Positions 1 through 9,095 of a DNA stretch of 64,000 bases are shown here, one piece after another. Location of the stretch: positions 62,001 through 126,000 of the forward strand of contig CAJUHV010000001.1 in the NCBI GenBank assembly GCA_910586445.1. The letters are read 5' to 3'. This DNA comes from an uncultured Eubacterium sp. Its GTDB lineage: Bacteria; Bacillota; Clostridia; Lachnospirales; Lachnospiraceae. The position numbers and the translations under genes were made by a program. The notes below the pieces were generated by a model. The model did no database searches. It saw nothing but the letters and a program-made list of their open reading frames with translations, and was not told the DNA's origin. Numbering within the stretch: the first letter of the stretch is position 1; the number at the start of each line of letters is the position of its first letter.

Positions 1-1530
1 CGGTGTAATTAAATCATAATCATCTTCCAATTCCACACCACATCCTACTGTTTTAACCGGAATTTTTATACCACTCTCAATCAATTTTTCTGTTACATAG
101 TCAGATATAGTACCAATCCCACTTAGATTTCTATTAAAATCCTCTATATATTGTCGTGGAATTACACTTTCTTCCCACCCAAAAAACTGAAAATTTAATC
201 CCCCCTTTACATTACGCCCTTTTGGCGGATACATATTTCGAATAGCAATATCTGGATATATAACTGATTCTGATTTTTTCCATAACGCTTCTGCATGATG
301 CTTATCTTTCAAGTCTTTAGCATTAGGTATATAATCTCCCGTTCCCTCCGTACAAAATATAGATGCGTCAATGTTAGGTAAATCATCAAGATTCTCTATT
401 AATTTTCGATTAATTACAGCTAAACTATATGATGTTTCAAACGGTCCCTGTATTTGTATGCTTCTCATCCTACTTTGATTCTGCAAATTCTTTACCGCAT
501 CCAATAATATTTTTTCTGTGTTTGTATTTTCCAACCTTTCTATTCTTTCAAACTGTTTCTGTATAATTGCATCACAAATCTGCTTATCATTTAAAATTTC
601 ATATAACAAAGTACCAATATATGCATAATTTTTTTCCAATACTAATATTCCCGCTCCATCCATAGTCTCTGGCACAGCGGATGACCGATATGCCAATACC
701 GGTACCCCCATTTTCATTGCCTCCAAAAGCGGAACACCAAACCCTTCATGCTCACTCATACATAAAAAAAAGTCTGCAATTTTATAATAGGCTTTCAAAT
801 CCTCTTCGGATACCTTACCTGTAAAAACAACTGCATCTTCTACCTTTAGTATCTTTATTAAATTTTTTAAATCTTCTATATATGACTTAGCACTATTATC
901 ACCAATAATAAATAATTTACTATTTGAATTATAATACCGATTATACACAGCAAAAGACTTAATAACGTCATCTTGTCTCTTATTCCATACAACGCGTCCA
1001 ACAAATATAAAATTAGTCACATCTGAATTTTCAGATATAATATGATCATTTTCTATCACTTTATCTAATCTATCTAATGAAATTTGAACCGGCATAACAT
1101 CAATATAGCACTTATATCCTATATGCATTAGTTCTTGCCGATTATAATTCGAGTCTGCAATGCAATAATTAATCTGGTGTTTATAGTCCATTACTTGTTT
1201 AATTCCAATGCGCACATATCTTCTTATTTGATCATCTTCGAAAAAATACTCTGGGGTTATATTATGATATATTAAAATTTTTCTATCGTTCAATTTAGTA
1301 ATATGCTCAAAACAATCTATGCCCATAGAATGATGAATAAGCAGAATCGCCTTTTTAGAGCCAGAATAACTCAAAATAGGTTTTACGCAAGTTTGCATAT
1401 TCTCTGGGATATGTTCTGCAAATATTTCTGAATCGTACCCATTTTTTTTTAGCAAACTTTGTATCAAAAGCATTTGATTAGTAATAGCATCTCCCACTGA
1501 TATCCCAGAATGAAACTGATTAATTTGCAT
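1..1530 (-). CDS. Two-domain glycosyltransferase (GT4 plus a second GT domain), 3' end outside the window
   Basis: An open frame of 510 codons runs from an ATG at 1530 off the window edge without a stop. Residues 1-365 form a GT4/GT-B enzyme; the family donor-site signature is seen as SEHEGFGVPLLEAM near residue 257. From about residue 375 a second transferase begins (IQGPFETSYSLAVINR, later LNFQFFGWEESVIPR), as in bifunctional O-antigen mannosyltransferase-like proteins. It should act in the cytoplasm, adding sugars to a lipid-linked glycan exported by the neighbouring Wzm/Wzt. Its start overlaps the preceding small gene by 11 bp, so the two are probably translationally coupled. The N-terminal half resembles the GT4 at 8019-9095. 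Sugar specificity cannot be read from sequence. Confidence 0.85.
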   Translation of the reverse strand, partial: MQINQFHSGISVGDAITNQMLLIQSLLKKNGYDSEIFAEHIPENMQTCVKPILSYSGSKKAILLIHHSMGIDCFEHITKLNDRKILIYHNITPEYFFEDDQIRRYVRIGIKQVMDYKHQINYCIADSNYNRQELMHIGYKCYIDVMPVQISLDRLDKVIENDHIISENSDVTNFIFVGRVVWNKRQDDVIKSFAVYNRYYNSNSKLFIIGDNSAKSYIEDLKNLIKILKVEDAVVFTGKVSEEDLKAYYKIADFFLCMSEHEGFGVPLLEAMKMGVPVLAYRSSAVPETMDGAGILVLEKNYAYIGTLLYEILNDKQICDAIIQKQFERIERLENTNTEKILLDAVKNLQNQSRMRSIQIQGPFETSYSLAVINRKLIENLDDLPNIDASIFCTEGTGDYIPNAKDLKDKHHAEALWKKSESVIYPDIAIRNMYPPKGRNVKGGLNFQFFGWEESVIPRQYIEDFNRNLSGIGTISDYVTEKLIESGIKIPVKTVGCGVELEDDYDLITP

Positions 1531-1945
1531 CGTTTTCTCTCCTCTGTGTATATGCCTCAAAAGCTAAAATTAAACTTTCTTGAATTTTAATCATTTCAGT
1601 TAACGTTTTAACAGCTGCTTCATTATAACTATTTTGCTGCTGATAGTATGATTGAAATAACCATCTTGTCAGTTTACGGAAAACCCGTTTGCAAAAAACA
1701 ATCACCCAACCAATTACAGGCCGATTAGATACAATTGGTTTTTCTCCTATTATTCTCGTAGCATTCATCATCTGTATATATTGATAAGTTCTCATCAGAG
1801 ACTGGCGTATCATATTCATACTTACCTTATTATCAATTCCAGAGGCACTATAAAATTCAGTATCAATATCTCGCATTTTTGCCGTAATTTTTACTCGGTC
1901 TAACAACAAATCTGCATCAATAATCTTAGAATCAATTTCAAACAT
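1520..1945 (-). CDS. Small helical polysaccharide-cluster protein, unknown function (copy A)
   Basis: A 141-residue protein with a GGGGG ribosome site before its ATG and no signal peptide. Its central part carries PIVSNRPVIGWVIVFCKRV, a basic, possibly membrane-associating stretch, followed by a QQQNSYNEAAVKTLTEM helix. This arrangement (Pro/Arg, Gly, Lys/Arg-rich helix, Q..FN helix) recurs in the unrelated-length protein at 9092-9478. In both places the gene overlaps the start of a GT4 gene, so a partner or scaffold role for that glycosyltransferase is inferred. Similar segments are known to me as N-terminal parts of methyltransferases and glycosyltransferases in O-antigen clusters, so it could be a detached domain. 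No catalytic motif is visible. Confidence 0.7.
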   Translation of the reverse strand: MFEIDSKIIDADLLLDRVKITAKMRDIDTEFYSASGIDNKVSMNMIRQSLMRTYQYIQMMNATRIIGEKPIVSNRPVIGWVIVFCKRVFRKLTRWLFQSYYQQQNSYNEAAVKTLTEMIKIQESLILAFEAYTQRRENDAN

Positions 1946-1981
1946 ATGAATATCCCCCTGTTAAAAATTATGCAATAGCTA

Positions 1982-3208
1982 TCAGCTTTGGTTCTTTAAA
2001 TTATCAAACACCCATTCATGATCCAATTTTACAATTCCTCTTTCCCCATCAACAGATGTCATTGTAAAACTACAGGCCTTTTCTTTGTAATCATATGGCA
2101 GCAAATCTCTCCTCCGAACTGCAACTTCTACCCAGTACTCACCCTTCAACAAATTTAATTTGGATATTCTACAGCGAAACACCCCGTTTCCTTGCATGTC
2201 CATTAATTCAATACCTTCTTGAAATGTATTTGTTACGAAACATTCCAATCCGTCATTTCTCAAAATTATTAAATCAATAGATACCCTTTCTTTTTCTATT
2301 TGTTTTGACTCATATTCGCATTCTAATACCACAGATTCACCTGTAATAAAGGATTTCTTTTCCAATCCATTTTCATCTCTTAATTTTACACCTTTTATTG
2401 TAATCGCTTTCCCCTCTGAAGAATTATTCTTATTTACTTCCTCATAATGCTGTATCGAAGAATTTAATGTATGATTACTCATAAATTCCGTATACTCACA
2501 ATTTACTTTCCTTGGCCTTCCTTCACCACGTATCTTTCCCCCATCTATCCAAATTGTCCGATCACAAATCTCTTCAATTTGCCCTAACGAATGAGAAACA
2601 ATTACTATCGTGGTTCCGTTGGCTTTAATCTCCCGCAGCCTGTTAAAACATTTTGCTTGAAATCCCACATCCCCAACCGCTAATATTTCATCAATCAACA
2701 AAATATCTGCATCTACATGGATGGCCACTGCAAATGCCAATCTCATATACATACCGGAAGAGTATGTTCGTACTGGATTGTCTATAAACTCTTCTAATTC
2801 AGAAAATGATATAATATCTCTTATTCGATCATCTATTTCTTTTCGTGTCAAGCCAAATATAGATGCATTAATATATATATTCTCTCGCCCACTCAAATCC
2901 GGATGAAATCCCGCACCTAACTCAATCAAACTAGATACACGTCCACACATATCTATTGTACCTGTATCAGGATACATAATTTTGGTCAATAATTTTAAAG
3001 TAGTACTTTTTCCACAACCATTATGTCCAATAAGACCAATAGCTTCTCCTTTTCTCACCTCAAAACTAATGCCATTCAACACATTCCGTTCCTCATATGC
3101 TCTTCTTCTTCGAAATAAAGCCTTCTCCTTTAAAGTATGTCCCTTATCCAAATACACTTTGAATTTTTTTGTAATTTCTTTTACTTCTATTGCATTATCA
3201 GGCTTCAT
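1982..3208 (-). CDS. wzt: Polysaccharide ABC exporter ATPase with C-terminal cargo domain (Wzt-like)
   Basis: The 408-residue protein has an ABC ATPase in residues 1-240: Walker A GHNGCGKSTT, signature YSSGMYMRLAF, Walker B ILLIDEILAVGD and switch His in IVIVSHS. Residues 255-408 form an extra beta-rich domain (IKGVKLRDENG ... FRCRISKLNLLKGEYWVEV). In the Wzt family such a domain recognises the modified non-reducing end of the O-polysaccharide before export. The ATG follows a GGAGG site and lies next to the wzm stop, so both are on one mRNA. The C-terminal domain suggests that the glycan carries a terminal cap recognised at export, although no capping enzyme is visible in the window. Confidence 0.93.
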   Translation of the reverse strand: MKPDNAIEVKEITKKFKVYLDKGHTLKEKALFRRRRAYEERNVLNGISFEVRKGEAIGLIGHNGCGKSTTLKLLTKIMYPDTGTIDMCGRVSSLIELGAGFHPDLSGRENIYINASIFGLTRKEIDDRIRDIISFSELEEFIDNPVRTYSSGMYMRLAFAVAIHVDADILLIDEILAVGDVGFQAKCFNRLREIKANGTTIVIVSHSLGQIEEICDRTIWIDGGKIRGEGRPRKVNCEYTEFMSNHTLNSSIQHYEEVNKNNSSEGKAITIKGVKLRDENGLEKKSFITGESVVLECEYESKQIEKERVSIDLIILRNDGLECFVTNTFQEGIELMDMQGNGVFRCRISKLNLLKGEYWVEVAVRRRDLLPYDYKEKACSFTMTSVDGERGIVKLDHEWVFDNLKNQS

Positions 3209-3988
3209 CTATAATTCCTCCACAAAATGTTTCTGTAATCGATGAAACGTTATCCATCCTATCGATAGCAGAACAATGCCTATGAATACAGCAGAAATTA
3301 ATGTCTCCAACTTCGGTACTACTCCATAATATAGAATATCCCTATAAGCAGTAATGATATACATCATCGGATTCAGCGCGAATATCCATCGGATATTTTC
3401 TGGCACCTGATCTAATGAATACATAATAGGAGTTAAAAACTGCCATGCCATTGCTATTATGCCTAAGATATACTCAGCATCTCGTATATAAACTGTAATT
3501 GCACTCATGATCATAGTAAACCCTAGTGCCAATATAAATTCCACAACCATAATGATCGGTAGACATAGAATTGCCACCGGATTTAATGTATATTGTGATA
3601 TAATCAATACAGCAAAAATAACAATAAAACTAAGCAGCATATTAACAAACTGACTAGTAACATAGGAGATCGGCAATACTTCTCTTGGAAAGTATATTTT
3701 CTTTACCATATCTTGCTGAGTCATTACACATCCTGCTCCTCCAGTTAGAGAAGTACTGAAAAATATCCAAGGTATAAGTGCAACAAAAAGGAATAGATAA
3801 TAGTCTTCTATTCCTGACCTCATAATTGTAGAAAATACCATTGTATAAACTGCCAACTGAAATAACGGATTTAAAAATGTCCAGAGAAATCCTAGTGCAG
3901 ACCCTTTATACCTTCCCTTTAAATCACGCTTTACTAACGAAAAAATCATTTCTCGATATGCATATATTTCTTTTATTCTATTAATCAT
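3209..3988 (-). CDS. wzm: Polysaccharide ABC exporter permease (Wzm-like, ABC-2)
   Basis: A 259-residue ABC-2 type permease with about six hydrophobic helices, the usual size for Wzm/TagG/RfbA permeases. Near the N-terminus RDLKGRYKGSALGFLWTFLNPL is the hallmark ABC-2 exporter segment with a coupling helix. It pairs with the ATPase encoded directly downstream to move the lipid-linked glycan across the cytoplasmic membrane. The ATG has an AAGGGAG site 12 bases upstream and a promoter-like sequence about 40 bases upstream. Export of O-polysaccharide or teichoic-acid-like polymers is the family role; which polymer is exported here is inferred from the cluster. Confidence 0.93.
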   Translation of the reverse strand: MINRIKEIYAYREMIFSLVKRDLKGRYKGSALGFLWTFLNPLFQLAVYTMVFSTIMRSGIEDYYLFLFVALIPWIFFSTSLTGGAGCVMTQQDMVKKIYFPREVLPISYVTSQFVNMLLSFIVIFAVLIISQYTLNPVAILCLPIIMVVEFILALGFTMIMSAITVYIRDAEYILGIIAMAWQFLTPIMYSLDQVPENIRWIFALNPMMYIITAYRDILYYGVVPKLETLISAVFIGIVLLSIGWITFHRLQKHFVEEL

Positions 3989-4025
3989 CTAAACGCTGCT
4001 CCCTTCTTTTGAGACTAAAGCGCTA

Positions 4026-4054
4026 TGTATACTTATAGCATGTGCGTAAACGAA
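4026..4054 (-). promoter_or_regulatory. Candidate sigma-A promoter of wzm-wzt
   Basis: On the minus strand TTCGTT and TATACA are spaced by exactly 17 bases, with TATACA about 38 bases before the wzm ATG. The surrounding 60 bp (CATGCTATA-GTATA and an AT-rich block upstream) match the region in front of the first glycosyltransferase gene at 12,807-12,835, where the same positions read TTGGAT/TATAGT. The -35 box here is weak, so this is supported mainly by the conserved spacing and the match. Confidence 0.5.
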
Positions 4055-4099
4055 AAAATATTTACTATAAGAATTAATTATGTCTATATAAACTGTGTA

Positions 4100-4250
4100 C
4101 CAGAGCATACAAAAACATTCCCGCAATCTACCTTTCCCACTTTGCAGAGAATTCATCCAAAAATAGCAATTTTATTAACTAAATTCGGATATATTCAACT
4201 CAAAAAGGAATACAGATCACAGGAATGTTTTTCATACACACTCTGCACTT
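4100..4250. repeat. Degenerate copy of the TAGAGCGTG miniature element
   Basis: Fragments align in order with the element at 44,942-45,106: CATTCCCGCAATCT, CCCACTTTGC, AGAGAATTCATCC, and near the right end GGAATGTTTTTCATACACACTCT. Terminal repeats are eroded and the internal inverted repeat (GAGAATTCATCC versus a diverged partner) is broken. The rest of the 283-bp gap between wzm and the decarboxylase gene holds only the wzm promoter candidate. Confidence 0.5.
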
Positions 4251-4272
4251 AATTATTGTATATACTTTAACT

Positions 4273-5235
4273 TTACTTTTTATTTAAATCACAATTCTTT
4301 ATGTTTTTAAAATATTCTATGGTTGGAACCAATCCTTCTCGAAGAGATATACGCGGCTCCCACCCATTCAATCTGTTATATGCTAAAGACAAATCCGGTT
4401 TTCGCTTTACTGGATCATCTTTGGGAAGATTCTGATAAGTAATCTTCGAATTTGTAGGAATCATCTCTAAAATAATCTCTGCCAATTCTTGAATGGTAAA
4501 TTCTCCTGAATTTCCCAGATTGACAGGACCCATAAACTCATCCGCACTTGCCATCATACGGATAATCCCTTCAATCATATCATCTACATAACAGAAACTT
4601 CTAGTCTGTTTTCCATCACCATATAATGTAATATCTTCACCTTTTAACGCCTGCATAATTAAATTTGACACTACTCGCCCATCTGCAGGGTCCATACCTG
4701 GTCCATATGTATTAAAAATACGTATAACTTTAATCTTTGTGCCATGCACACGATGGTAATCAAAGCACAATGTTTCTGCACATCTTTTCCCCTCATCATA
4801 GCAGGCACGAGATCCGATCGGATTGACATTTCCACGATACGTTTCCACCTGTGGATGTACATATGGATCTCCATAAACCTCACTCGTTGAAAAATGCATG
4901 ATCTTAGCATGATTTGCAGTTGCCAGCTCCAACATATTAATAATGCCTAAAATACATGTTTTCATTGTAAAAATAGGCGATTTCTGATAATGCGGTGGAC
5001 TTGCAGGACAAGCCAGATTATATATTTCATCAATACCACCAACAATTTCTAATGGTTCTATTATATCATGATTAATAAACTCAAATGCTGTCCTTCCAAT
5101 AAATTCTTCAATATTGATCATTCTGCCCGTATATAAATTATCCACACACACAACATAACTGCCCTCTGCCAGAAGTCTCCTGCACAAATTAGCTCCTATA
5201 AAACCAGCCCCTCCTGTTACTAAGACCTTTTTCAT
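4273..5235 (-). CDS. UDP-glucuronate decarboxylase-like NAD-dependent SDR
   Basis: A 320-residue extended SDR. The N-terminus carries the NAD motif TGGAGFIG, followed by the DNLYTGR segment usual in UDP-xylose synthases, ACPASPPHYQ, the catalytic Ser/Thr region HFSTSEVYGDP, and the YxxxK pair in CYDEGKR. These are family signatures of UXS/ArnA-type decarboxylases, which turn UDP-glucuronate into UDP-xylose. The gene follows UDP-glucose dehydrogenase by 24 bp, so UDP-glucose to UDP-glucuronate to UDP-xylose can run from two adjacent genes. AAAGGAG lies just before the ATG. A dTDP-glucose dehydratase-like alternative is less likely because of the ACPASPPHYQ motif. Confidence 0.88.
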   Translation of the reverse strand: MKKVLVTGGAGFIGANLCRRLLAEGSYVVCVDNLYTGRMINIEEFIGRTAFEFINHDIIEPLEIVGGIDEIYNLACPASPPHYQKSPIFTMKTCILGIINMLELATANHAKIMHFSTSEVYGDPYVHPQVETYRGNVNPIGSRACYDEGKRCAETLCFDYHRVHGTKIKVIRIFNTYGPGMDPADGRVVSNLIMQALKGEDITLYGDGKQTRSFCYVDDMIEGIIRMMASADEFMGPVNLGNSGEFTIQELAEIILEMIPTNSKITYQNLPKDDPVKRKPDLSLAYNRLNGWEPRISLREGLVPTIEYFKNIKNCDLNKK

Positions 5236-5259
5236 TTCTGTTTCTCCTTTGATGTTGCT

Positions 5260-6597
5260 TTATAAATTAATATTGTTTACACCTATTTGATAATATTCAA
5301 ATCCTTTTTCTTTCAACACTGCCATATCATATTGATTTCTCCCATCAAATACCACTGGAGATTTCAAACGCTTTTTCATCTCCTCAAAATCCGGCTGTCT
5401 AAATTCTTTCCAGTCTGTAACTAGAACCATAGCATCTGCATCTACCAAAACAGAATATTTGCTATCATAATAACTTATTTTATCATTGCCCTTTAAATAA
5501 CATGTCTTCGCTTCATTTTCAGCCTTCGGATCATAAGCTTTAATTAGTGCTCCTCGCTTCGTCAACTCATTAATAATTGTAATAGCTGCCGATTCGCGCA
5601 TATCATCTGTATCCGGTTTAAAAGCAAGCCCCCAAACACCAAACACCTTACCGGTTAAATCTTCTCCAAAACGTCTGCATATCTTACGTGGAATGAGTCG
5701 TTTTTGCTCTGTATTAACCTCCTCTACTGCATTCAGTATTTTTGTTTCATATCCCGCCTTGCTGCTTGTCCTAATCAAAGCTTGCACATCCTTTGGGAAA
5801 CAGCTCCCCCCGTATCCGCAGCCCGGATAGATAAATGAATAACCAATCCGCTTATCACTTCCAATACCTAAACGAACCTTATTCACATCAGCTCCTACTC
5901 TTTCACAGATGTTTGCAATCTCATTCATAAATGATATTTTTGTTGCAAGCATAGCATTTGCTGTATATTTTGTCATCTCCGCACTTGCAATATCCATAAA
6001 AATAATATTTTCATTGTTTCTAACAAACGGCAAATACAATTCCTTCATTAATTTTGCCGCCACATCATTATCCGTCCCGACCACTATCCGATCCGGCTTC
6101 TGGCAGTCTGCAATCGCTGATCCTTCTTTCAAAAATTCTGGATTGGAAATGACATCAAATGTCAAATCACTCTGTCTCTTGTCTAATTGCTTTTGCACTG
6201 CTGAACGCACTTTTGCGGCCGTTCCTACCGGCACAGTAGATTTATCAATAATATACATATGACGATGCATTTGCTTACCAATGCTTTCAGCTACATTTAA
6301 TACATAATGTAAATCAGCGCTGCCATCCTCGCCCATAGGCGTACCAACAGCAATAAAACAAACTTCCGAGTCTGCCAGTGCTTCTTCCATATTGGTCGTA
6401 AATTTCAATCGTCCTGCCTTATAATTATCGAATACTAAATGTTCTAATCCCGGCTCATAAATTGGTACCCTTCCCTCTTTAAGCATCTGGATCTTATCTT
6501 TATCAACGTCTACACACCATACATCATTTCCCATATCTGCTAAGCACGTCCCTGTTACAAGCCCCACATAACCAGTGCCGACAACTAAAATCTTCAT
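5260..6597 (-). CDS. ugd: UDP-glucose 6-dehydrogenase
   Basis: A 445-residue enzyme of the usual length. It starts with the NAD Rossmann motif GTGYVGLVTGTCLADMG. The catalytic cysteine motif is GCGYGGSCFPKD, and the C-terminal UDP-binding domain has GLAFKPDTDDMRES. The reaction is a four-electron oxidation of UDP-glucose to UDP-glucuronate in the cytoplasm, giving the substrate of the neighbouring decarboxylase. AGGAGG sits 6 bases before the ATG, and a good promoter candidate lies just upstream at 6636-6665, so ugd may head the ugd-uxs part of the operon. Confidence 0.97.
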   Translation of the reverse strand: MKILVVGTGYVGLVTGTCLADMGNDVWCVDVDKDKIQMLKEGRVPIYEPGLEHLVFDNYKAGRLKFTTNMEEALADSEVCFIAVGTPMGEDGSADLHYVLNVAESIGKQMHRHMYIIDKSTVPVGTAAKVRSAVQKQLDKRQSDLTFDVISNPEFLKEGSAIADCQKPDRIVVGTDNDVAAKLMKELYLPFVRNNENIIFMDIASAEMTKYTANAMLATKISFMNEIANICERVGADVNKVRLGIGSDKRIGYSFIYPGCGYGGSCFPKDVQALIRTSSKAGYETKILNAVEEVNTEQKRLIPRKICRRFGEDLTGKVFGVWGLAFKPDTDDMRESAAITIINELTKRGALIKAYDPKAENEAKTCYLKGNDKISYYDSKYSVLVDADAMVLVTDWKEFRQPDFEEMKKRLKSPVVFDGRNQYDMAVLKEKGFEYYQIGVNNINL

Positions 6598-6635
6598 AAT
6601 CTCCTCCTATTTCTCCTTTAGACAATTTCAAACAT

Positions 6636-6665
6636 ATTATAGAGTACTACTAAATAGCCAATCAA
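6636..6665 (-). promoter_or_regulatory. Candidate sigma-A promoter of ugd
   Basis: Minus-strand TTGATT and TATAAT are separated by 18 bases. The -10 box lies about 39 bases before the ugd ATG. It sits in a 388-bp gap (6598-6985) that otherwise holds only AT-rich sequence and the short coding remnant at 6902-6985. Confidence 0.55.
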
Positions 6666-6901
6666 AAAAATTTCCTATGTACGCATTAAATTAAAATCCT
6701 GTGCTCCAACGGAAATCTCTATCATACATCAACTATTCTCCCCTTTCCTATTTTACGCTTATTATACTTCACTGACAGATATTATACCAAGTTATCGTCT
6801 GTCATTATGTTAGCCATTAATTATAAAAACTTATTATAAACGATTACATATACATTCGCAACAATTTTCAGATATATATTCATTAAATCGTTTCGACAAA
6901 A

Positions 6902-6985
6902 TTAAGAATGACCCATCACCTGTTCTGCACCTTTAGTAAAAACAATGCCAGTTAATGAGCCATCTTTATCAAAACAATATATAAA
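6902..6985 (-). pseudogene. 28-codon coding remnant, in frame after the GT2 stop
   Basis: Directly after the TGA of the glycosyltransferase, the same frame continues for 27 codons (FDKDGSLTGIVFTKGAEQ, then VMGHS and TAA) before stopping. The text reads like an authentic protein C-terminus, not random AT-rich translation. It does not resemble the usual end of GtrB-type enzymes, so it may be the tail of a lost membrane protein or glycosyltransferase gene. Origin is inference only. Confidence 0.35.
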
Positions 6986-7933
6986 TCAATCTAATTTTTC
7001 TTCTTTTGCAATATAAATCGGTCTATTTTTTACCTCCATATAAATACGTGCCAAATACTCACCAATAATCCCTAGCAGCAATATAATAATGCTGCTAAGC
7101 ATAAGTACAGCAAACATAATTGACGCATAACCAGTTCGTTCTCCATCAGAAGTAATCGCATTTATAAAAACTGCCACTCCATATATAAACGCAATAATCA
7201 TAACAAAAAACCCTAAATAAATCGCTCCTCGCAGTGGAGTCGTAGCAAACGACATAAATCCGTTTACAGCATATCGAACTAATCCTGAAAGTGTCCACTT
7301 TGTATTTCCAGCAGCTCTCTCTACGTTCTCATATTCAATCCACTTTGTCTGAAAGCCAACCCAAGAAAAAAGCCCCTTCGTGAATCGATTCTTTTCGCTC
7401 ATTGACAATACTGCATTTACAAATTTTCTCGTCATTAATCGATAGTCCGTCGTACCTGACTGCATCTGTATAGAGGTAATGCTGCTAATCATTCGATAAA
7501 ACAGCTTTGAACATGTACTTCGAATCACCGACTCTCCGTTCCTATTGACCCTTCTAGCTCCGCAGCATTCATACCCCTCTTCAATGCCTTTTATCATGTC
7601 TATTAATAACTTAGGAGGGTGCTGCAGATCTGCATCCATTAAAGCTATATAATCTGCTTTAGAATTACTAAGTCCTGCATAAATAGCAGCTTCTTTTCCA
7701 AAATTTCTTGCAAAGGATATATAATGCACTTCCCCTCCCCCTAAATCCGAGACCTTCGCAACCTTTTTTATCTCTGCCAACGTAGAATCCTTACTCCCAT
7801 CATCTACATATAATATCGATACTTCATAATTTTGAATAATTTTTGCAATCTCGTTAACGGCCTGATAAATTAAAGCTACACATGCCTCTTCATTGAAGCA
7901 TGGTATAACTATTTCAACATGTTTTTTCTCCAT
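6986..7933 (-). CDS. Membrane GT2 glycosyltransferase (GtrB/DPM1-like)
   Basis: I place the start at the ATG at 7933 (MEKKHVEIVIPCFNEE), which has GAGGAAAGGG upstream, rather than nine codons earlier. Residues 1-220 are a GT-A domain with IPCFNEE, VDDGSKDST, the metal-binding MDADLQHPP and, further on, SGTTDYRLM. Two C-terminal helices (about residues 230-255 and 265-290) end in IGEYLARIYMEVKNRP, typical of GtrB/ArnC-type polyprenyl-phosphate sugar transferases. The product would be a polyprenyl-phosphate-linked sugar used for side-chain addition outside the membrane; no flippase or GT-C partner is visible here. Confidence 0.88.
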   Translation of the reverse strand: MEKKHVEIVIPCFNEEACVALIYQAVNEIAKIIQNYEVSILYVDDGSKDSTLAEIKKVAKVSDLGGGEVHYISFARNFGKEAAIYAGLSNSKADYIALMDADLQHPPKLLIDMIKGIEEGYECCGARRVNRNGESVIRSTCSKLFYRMISSITSIQMQSGTTDYRLMTRKFVNAVLSMSEKNRFTKGLFSWVGFQTKWIEYENVERAAGNTKWTLSGLVRYAVNGFMSFATTPLRGAIYLGFFVMIIAFIYGVAVFINAITSDGERTGYASIMFAVLMLSSIIILLLGIIGEYLARIYMEVKNRPIYIAKEEKLD

Positions 7934-8018
7934 ACGTACCCTTTCCTCAAATTTTCTCAAACTTCTGCTCTCTAGATAAACCTAATCGACCTATTACGCA
8001 ACTATGCTAATTTTTTCT

Positions 8019-9095
8019 TTATATATCTTCCAGAAACTGCTCTAAATATTCTTCAAATTTTCGTTCAACAATATTACTCTTAAAATCATTTAACCGATTT
8101 TGCTCGTTTTCTAATATCGTATTCTTCAATTGTTTATCAGTAAGAATCCTATTCAACGCAAATGCATTTAACAAAGGATTTTTTGTATTCGTTAAAAATC
8201 CACTACCACCTAATGTATCAGCTATTGCACAGCTGTCATACGCTAAAATTGGAATGTCAAAATACATTGCTTCTATTAATGGAACACAAAAGCCCTCATG
8301 CTCACTCATACATATAAATGCATCCGCTATTTTGTAATAAGCTAATATTTCATCAAATTTTAAATGACCTGTAAAATAAACATTGCTTAAACCAAGCTGT
8401 TCAACATATCTTATCAGCCTTTGAAAATATTTCTCCATTCCTTCATAAGAACCTACAATGAACAATCTTGATCTAGGATTGCATTTGGTATAATATTGAT
8501 AAAAGATACTTATAACATCTTCATGTTTTTTATTCGGAACCACTCTACCCACAAAAAGAATGTTTATAAATTCATCATTCAAATATTTTTTAAGTATTTT
8601 TCTGCTAGGAGGCTTTTCATATTTTTTTAATGGTATTAAAACGGGCAAAACATCTATTTTACATGTATATCCAACTTTCATTAAGTCTGCTTTATTATAT
8701 TTCGAATCTGCAAGACAATATTCCGCTTTATCTGCTAAATATTCCCTCCCTCTTATTCCATCTAAACATGCTTCATAGATTTCTCTATTATACTTCTTAT
8801 AAAAATCCGGCGGTGTTATATTATGATACACAATTACCAACCTTCCAACTAATCCTGAAACTTGATAATTCAATTTTGATCCAATTGATAAATGATACAT
8901 AATAACATCTTCTTTGCTTAATACAGGCAATTCAGAGACATACTGAACCAAGCCCAGTGGTAATCTAGAATCTATTTTTTCAGCAAATATACCTGTTTTA
9001 TATCCCATCTTTGATATTTTTTTATATAGTGCAATGACGTTATTTCCAATTGCATCACCATAAGCCATACAAGGCAATATCTGCAATATTTTCAT
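8019..9095 (-). CDS. GT4 glycosyltransferase
   Basis: A 358-residue GT-B enzyme. NILFVGRVVPNKKHEDVI marks the start of the nucleotide-sugar domain and MSEHEGFCVPLIEAM is the EX7E-type donor motif. It resembles the first half of the transferase at 1-1530: both have VGDAI/YGDAI, YHNITP, and ADSKYN or ADSNYN in matching places. The start overlaps the previous small gene by four bases (ATGA). It should add a sugar during polysaccharide assembly in the cytoplasm; acceptor and donor are unknown. Confidence 0.87.
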   Translation of the reverse strand: MKILQILPCMAYGDAIGNNVIALYKKISKMGYKTGIFAEKIDSRLPLGLVQYVSELPVLSKEDVIMYHLSIGSKLNYQVSGLVGRLVIVYHNITPPDFYKKYNREIYEACLDGIRGREYLADKAEYCLADSKYNKADLMKVGYTCKIDVLPVLIPLKKYEKPPSRKILKKYLNDEFINILFVGRVVPNKKHEDVISIFYQYYTKCNPRSRLFIVGSYEGMEKYFQRLIRYVEQLGLSNVYFTGHLKFDEILAYYKIADAFICMSEHEGFCVPLIEAMYFDIPILAYDSCAIADTLGGSGFLTNTKNPLLNAFALNRILTDKQLKNTILENEQNRLNDFKSNIVERKFEEYLEQFLEDI

